From: Saccharothrix luteola
Lineage (GTDB): Bacteria > Actinomycetota > Actinomycetes > Mycobacteriales > Pseudonocardiaceae
Direction of reading: 5' to 3'
Assembly: GCF_020859565.1 (NCBI RefSeq)
Contig: NZ_JAJHUO010000021.1
Location: 62,001 to 126,000 of the forward strand
DNA: 64,000 nucleotides
Shown here: positions 60,554-64,000 of the stretch, piece after piece
Layout: each line of letters opens with the position of its first letter
How positions within the stretch are numbered: position 1 is the first letter of the stretch
Notes under the pieces: model-generated
The model's database searches: none
Told to the model about the DNA's origin: nothing
What the model saw: the letters and a program-made list of their open reading frames with translations, nothing else
Made by a program: the position numbers and the translations under genes

Positions 60554-63025
60554 ATGCGAGCCAGGAACGGCGTGCTGAAACTGCTCGGGCTGTGTCTGCT
60601 GGCGGGAGTGCTGCTGGCAGGCATGTTGTTCCCTGTCGTCGGCTCGCTGGGGATGGTGTCGAACAGAGCCAGCGACACGGTCGACAGCATCTCCGCCGAC
60701 CTGGTCACCACCGACCCGCCGTTGATCTCCACGATCACCGACAAGGACGGCGCGCCGATCGCCTACCTGTACGACCAGTACCGCGTGCTCGTCGAGCCCG
60801 ACATGATCTCGCCGACGATGAAGGCCGCGCTGGTCTCGGTCGAGGACCGCCGGTTCTACGAGCACCAGGGCGTGGACTGGCGGGGCACGATCCGGGCCGG
60901 GCTGACGAACCAGTTCAGCGGCTCGGTCACGCAGGGCGCTTCCACGCTCACGCAGCAGTACGTGAAGAACTACCTCGTGCACGTCGTCGCGCGCAACAAC
61001 CAGGTGGAGCAGCAGAAGGCGCAGGAGCAGACGGTCGCGCGCAAGGCCCGCGAGTGGCGGATCTCGTTGCAGCTGGAGAGCCAGCTGAGCAAGGAGGAGA
61101 TCCTCACCCGGTACCTGAACGTGGTGCCGTTCGGCTCGACGATCTACGGCATCGCGGCGGCGTCGCAGGCGTACTTCAACACCACGGCGGACAAGTTGAC
61201 CGTGCCGCAGGCGGCGATGCTCGCGGGCATGGTCAACAGCCCGTCCGCGCTGAACCCGGAGGTGTTCCCGGAGAAGGCGTTGGAGCGGCGCAACCAGGTG
61301 ATCGACAAGATGGTCGAGAACGACAAGCTGTCGCGTGACGCCGCCGAGGCCGCGAAGGCCGAGCCGCTCGGTCTGGCGACGCCGGTGCGGACGCCGCCCA
61401 GCGGGTGCGTCGGGGCCGGGCCGGAGCACGGGTTCTTCTGCTCCTACGCGCTGAACTACTTGGAGCGCAACGGTTTCAGCCAGGAGCAGCTGAAGACCGG
61501 CGGCTACACGATCCGGACCACTTTGGACCGCACGATCACCGATCACGCGAAGCGCGCGGCCGAGGCCCAGGTCGCGAAGTCGACCGACGGGATCGCGAAC
61601 ACGATGGCGGTCGTGCGGCCGGGCAAGGAGCGGCACGACGTCGTGGCGCTGGTGGCGAACCGCGACTACGGGTTGAAGGCCGACCAGTTCCAGACGCAGT
61701 TCGACCTGCCGTCGGGGGTGGAGAACAAGTTCGGGGCCGGGTCGGTCTACAAGGTGTTCACGGCCGCGGCGGCGTTGGAGAAGGGCATGGGCATCGAGAG
61801 CACGATGGCCACGCCGAACTCGTACGTGTCAAGGGTCTTCAAGGGTGGTGGGGACAAGTGCCCGCCGGCACCGGAGCCTGCCACGCGGTGGTACTGCCTG
61901 GGCAACGCGTCGTCGACGTACCCGCCGCAGATGTCGTTGCAGACGGCGTTGCAGACCTCGCCGAACACCGGGTTCGTGATCCTGGAAGAGCAGCTGGGCA
62001 TGGACCCGGTGGTGGACATGGCGTCCCGGTTGGGGATGCGCCAGACGATGGCGACGAACATCGCGGGCGTGCGGCCGGACCCGAAGGCGAAGAGCAAGGA
62101 GCTGCGGATCTCGCAGACCGAGTTCTACAAGTCCAACGGCGGCAACGCTTCGTTCACGTTGAGCCCGGCCCCGGTGAGCACGTTGGAGCTGGCGAACGTC
62201 GCGGCGACGATCATGAGCGGCGGCGTGTGGTGCCCGCCGTCGCCGATCGCCCAGATCGTGGACCGCGCCGGCCAGCCGGTGCCGATCAACGAGGCGCCGT
62301 GCGAGCAGGTCGTGGCCGAGCCGTTGGCGAACGGGTTGGCCGTCGGCATGTCGAAGGACGACCAGGGCAGCGGAACCGCCGCCGCCGCGGCGCGGCAGTT
62401 CAAGTGGACCCGGCCGATGCTGGGCAAGACGGGGACGACGGAGGACTACAAGTCGGCCGCGTTCATCGGCGCGACGCCGGACTTCGCCGGTGCGGTGCAG
62501 ACGTTCAACGACGGCGTGGAGCCGCGCGGGATCTGCGTCAACGGCGGCCCGCCGCGCTTGTGCGGCAAGGGTGACATCTACGGCGGCACCGTTCCCGCGC
62601 GGACGTGGTTCGACATGATGACGAAGGTCCACGAAGGACTGCCGGTGCGCGGCATGCCGGCCGTCGAGGAGCGCTACCTGAAGGGCGGCAGCGAGATCCG
62701 GGTGCCCGACGTCGTCGGCCGGAACGTCAACGACGCCACCAGGATCCTCGAACAGGCCGGCTACAAGGTCTCCGCGCAGAACCGCAACTCCGAGCAGCCC
62801 AAGGGCCAAGTGGTCAGCCAAACACCGCGCGGCAGCGCCCTGAAGGGCACCGTGATCACCCTGCTGGTCTCCACGGGCTACGTCCCCCCACCGCAGGCGA
62901 GCGATCCCCCGCCGACCACCGAATCCCCCAACCCGGGCCAAGGCCAACCGGGCCGTCCAGGCGACCCGGGCCACCCCACGGGCCCACCACAGATCACCAT
63001 CCCCACCGACCCACCCCGCCGCTGA
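60554..63025 (+). CDS. ponA2: Class A penicillin-binding protein with PASTA domain
   Basis: 823 residues from the ATG at 60554 (TACGCT seven bases upstream). One N-terminal membrane anchor; glycosyltransferase GT51 with VSVEDRRFYEHQGVDWRG, QGASTLTQQYVKN, RKAREWRISLQLE; transpeptidase with SVYK (in GAGSVYKVFTA), SPNT as S-x-N, and KTGTT. One PASTA domain (RVPDVVGRNVNDATRILEQAGYKV) then a Pro/Gly-rich tail. It polymerises and crosslinks peptidoglycan; mycobacterial PonA2 matters in stress and dormancy. Same place as Rv3682. Confidence 0.95.
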   Translation: MRARNGVLKLLGLCLLAGVLLAGMLFPVVGSLGMVSNRASDTVDSISADLVTTDPPLISTITDKDGAPIAYLYDQYRVLVEPDMISPTMKAALVSVEDRRFYEHQGVDWRGTIRAGLTNQFSGSVTQGASTLTQQYVKNYLVHVVARNNQVEQQKAQEQTVARKAREWRISLQLESQLSKEEILTRYLNVVPFGSTIYGIAAASQAYFNTTADKLTVPQAAMLAGMVNSPSALNPEVFPEKALERRNQVIDKMVENDKLSRDAAEAAKAEPLGLATPVRTPPSGCVGAGPEHGFFCSYALNYLERNGFSQEQLKTGGYTIRTTLDRTITDHAKRAAEAQVAKSTDGIANTMAVVRPGKERHDVVALVANRDYGLKADQFQTQFDLPSGVENKFGAGSVYKVFTAAAALEKGMGIESTMATPNSYVSRVFKGGGDKCPPAPEPATRWYCLGNASSTYPPQMSLQTALQTSPNTGFVILEEQLGMDPVVDMASRLGMRQTMATNIAGVRPDPKAKSKELRISQTEFYKSNGGNASFTLSPAPVSTLELANVAATIMSGGVWCPPSPIAQIVDRAGQPVPINEAPCEQVVAEPLANGLAVGMSKDDQGSGTAAAAARQFKWTRPMLGKTGTTEDYKSAAFIGATPDFAGAVQTFNDGVEPRGICVNGGPPRLCGKGDIYGGTVPARTWFDMMTKVHEGLPVRGMPAVEERYLKGGSEIRVPDVVGRNVNDATRILEQAGYKVSAQNRNSEQPKGQVVSQTPRGSALKGTVITLLVSTGYVPPPQASDPPPTTESPNPGQGQPGRPGDPGHPTGPPQITIPTDPPRR

Positions 63026-63360
63026 CCACCCCACCGGCTTGGCGCGGCGCACCGCCCCGTCACTACCCGCCCGCTCCCGCACCCCGCCACCACCCGCCGA
63101 GACCCGGGGTCCTTGGCTGCGGTCCGCGTGCGGCCAGGCTGCGCGCGGCGGTGCGGCCCCGGGCCGGCAGGCCTGGCCGTGCGGCAATGGCGCGGGCACG
63201 GGGGGTCCGAACGTCCCCGAGGCCCCACTGGCTCCGGGGTCCGGCGTGGCGGTTCGGTTTGTCGGGTCGTCGGCCCGGTGCCGTGGGCTGTGGCCGTGGC
63301 GGCGGGCGGTCGCCGTGGCGCGGTGGCGGTGTGGCGGTGGCGGTGGGCGGTCGGGGGTGG
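63026..63360. other. Gene-free low-complexity region after ponA2
   Basis: About 330 bases of Pro/Gly-type CCACC- and GGCGGTGG-rich sequence. Long open frames occur on both strands but with poor, protein-unlike composition. It is the GC-rich tail of the dispersed repeat that follows. Confidence 0.6.
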
Positions 63361-63441
63361 TTTCGGCGGTTCCGCTGGTTTCAACCGAGGTGCGGTAACA
63401 GTGTTTCCGTACATTTTCGCGCGATGATCACCCGATCGTGT
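63361..63441 (-). repeat. Dispersed intergenic repeat, copy B (inverted)
   Basis: The minus strand reads ACACGATCGGGTGATCATCG..., matching copy A at 49543-49625 along its length, with conserved TTACCGCACCTCGGTTGAA. In both places the repeat points away from the 3' end of a gene (here yqeY, 140 bases away; there the clamp gene, 12 bases) into a CCACC-rich tail. Confidence 0.85.
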
Positions 63442-63580
63442 ACGTCCTGACCGCCCCGACTGCCTCGACCGCAGGTCGACCGCCGACCACGCGACCCCAA
63501 CCGCAACCGTCTCGCGTTCCCGCGCAGGCGCGGGCGAGTCGTCTGCGGACCGGCTCCAGACTACCGCGATCAGCGGCGCC

Positions 63581-64000
63581 TCAGGCGAGCTTGGCCTTGA
63601 CCGCGGCGGCGACTCGGCCGCCGTCCGCACGACCCGCCACCTGGCCGTTGACGATCTTCATGACCTGGCCCATCTGCCGCTGGCCGGGCTGTTCCCCCAG
63701 CTGCTCGGCCACCTGGGCGATCGCGGCGTCGACCAAGGTCGCCAACTCGGCGTCGTCGAGCTGCGCCGGCAGGTAGGCCTCCAGCACCTTGGACTCGGCC
63801 TGCTCCAACTCGGCCTGCTCGGTCCGCCCGGCGCCGGCGAACGCCTCCGCCGCCTCCTTGCGCTTCTTCACCTCACGGGTGATGACCTTGAGCACCTCGT
63901 CGTCGCTCAGCTCGCGAGCGCTCTTGCCGGAGACCTCTTCGGTGGTCAGGGCGGCCAACGTCATCCGCAGCGCACCAGCCCGCACCGTCTCCCGGCCCTT
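63581..64000 (-). CDS. GatB/YqeY-domain protein, 5' end outside the window
   Basis: 139 residues are visible; the start lies beyond 64000. LRMTLAALTTEEVSGKSARELSDDEVLKVITREVKKRKEAAEAF, AYLPAQLDDAELATLVDAAI and GQVMKIVNGQVAGRADGGRVAAAVKAKL are the YqeY signature; only about fifteen N-terminal residues should be missing. The YqeY domain is related to the tRNA-binding tail of GatB; a role in tRNA amidotransferase-like quality control is unproven. Position equals Rv3688c. Confidence 0.92.
   Translation of the reverse strand, partial: KGRETVRAGALRMTLAALTTEEVSGKSARELSDDEVLKVITREVKKRKEAAEAFAGAGRTEQAELEQAESKVLEAYLPAQLDDAELATLVDAAIAQVAEQLGEQPGQRQMGQVMKIVNGQVAGRADGGRVAAAVKAKLA

Overview
The window is very GC-rich, gene-dense DNA from a filamentous actinobacterium, most likely a Pseudonocardiaceae-type organism (Saccharothrix / Lentzea / Actinosynnema group). 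This placement is inferred from strong GC bias at third codon positions, GTG starts, many short translationally coupled overlaps, a WhiB regulator, a membrane-transporter/thymidylate-kinase fusion, a DUF397 plus Scr1-type helix-turn-helix pair, and gene order. The order follows the segment known in Mycobacterium tuberculosis as roughly Rv3644c to Rv3688c: holB, topA, DECH helicase, Tad pilus genes, HAD phosphatase, acs, phage-holin-like protein, ephE, marP, nudix, thioredoxin, nth, crp, beta-lactamase fold, ridA, two ArsA-type ATPases, whiB4, ponA2 and yqeY. Accessory blocks are spliced into this backbone.

Layout. 1-2.5 kb: end of a hotdog-fold gene, a secreted nuclease-like/Excalibur protein, an F420-type oxidoreductase and tRNA-Thr(CGT). 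2.6-13.2 kb: an exported surface protein, then a leftward block of holB, transporter/thymidylate-kinase fusion, a proline-rich tail-anchored protein, topA, a hypothetical gene and two lipoproteins. 13.3-15.6 kb: membrane pyrophosphatase. 15.9-24.6 kb: the helicase/secretion neighbourhood with a complete leftward Tad cluster (CpaE-like ATPase, TadA, TadB, TadC, Flp-like pilin, TadE, second TadE-like), interrupted by a 979-bp stretch carrying 165-bp tandem repeats. 25.0-26.3 kb: HAD phosphatase followed by a gene-free region ending in a very strong terminator, in the position where mycobacteria encode the Ms1/MTS2823 RNA. 26.4-33.0 kb: a peptidoglycan-recycling cluster (NagZ, NamZ-type DUF1343, AmiE-like serine hydrolase, MurR, MurQ). 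33.0-35.5 kb: tryptophan catabolism (kynA, kynU) with a divergent Lrp-type regulator, followed by an array of short inverted repeats. 35.7-42.1 kb: Fic-like protein, acetyltransferase, acs, nhaA, holin-like protein, EphE-like hydrolase. 42.1-45.3 kb: coupled leftward operon nth-thioredoxin-nudix-marP. 45.5-53.5 kb: small membrane protein, crp, transporter, a second DnaN-like clamp, a nonsense-interrupted HxlR regulator, SnoaL-like protein, beta-lactamase-fold and nudix hydrolases, and an oxidoreductase. 53.5-57.2 kb: a leftward run of two related hypothetical genes, ridA, DUF4177, DUF397 and a helix-turn-helix regulator. 57.3-64 kb: small proteins, the paired ArsA/Get3-like ATPases, whiB4, ponA2, a repeat-bearing intergenic region and the start-truncated yqeY.

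Two general points stand out. Many genes have a TAnnnT box six to eight bases before an ATG or GTG and no Shine-Dalgarno sequence, suggesting frequent leaderless transcription. The intergenic DNA is also unusually rich in structure: DnaA-box pairs, dispersed repeats, inverted arrays and operator-like palindromes. Nothing here was tested by database search; family names rest on recognised motifs and gene order.
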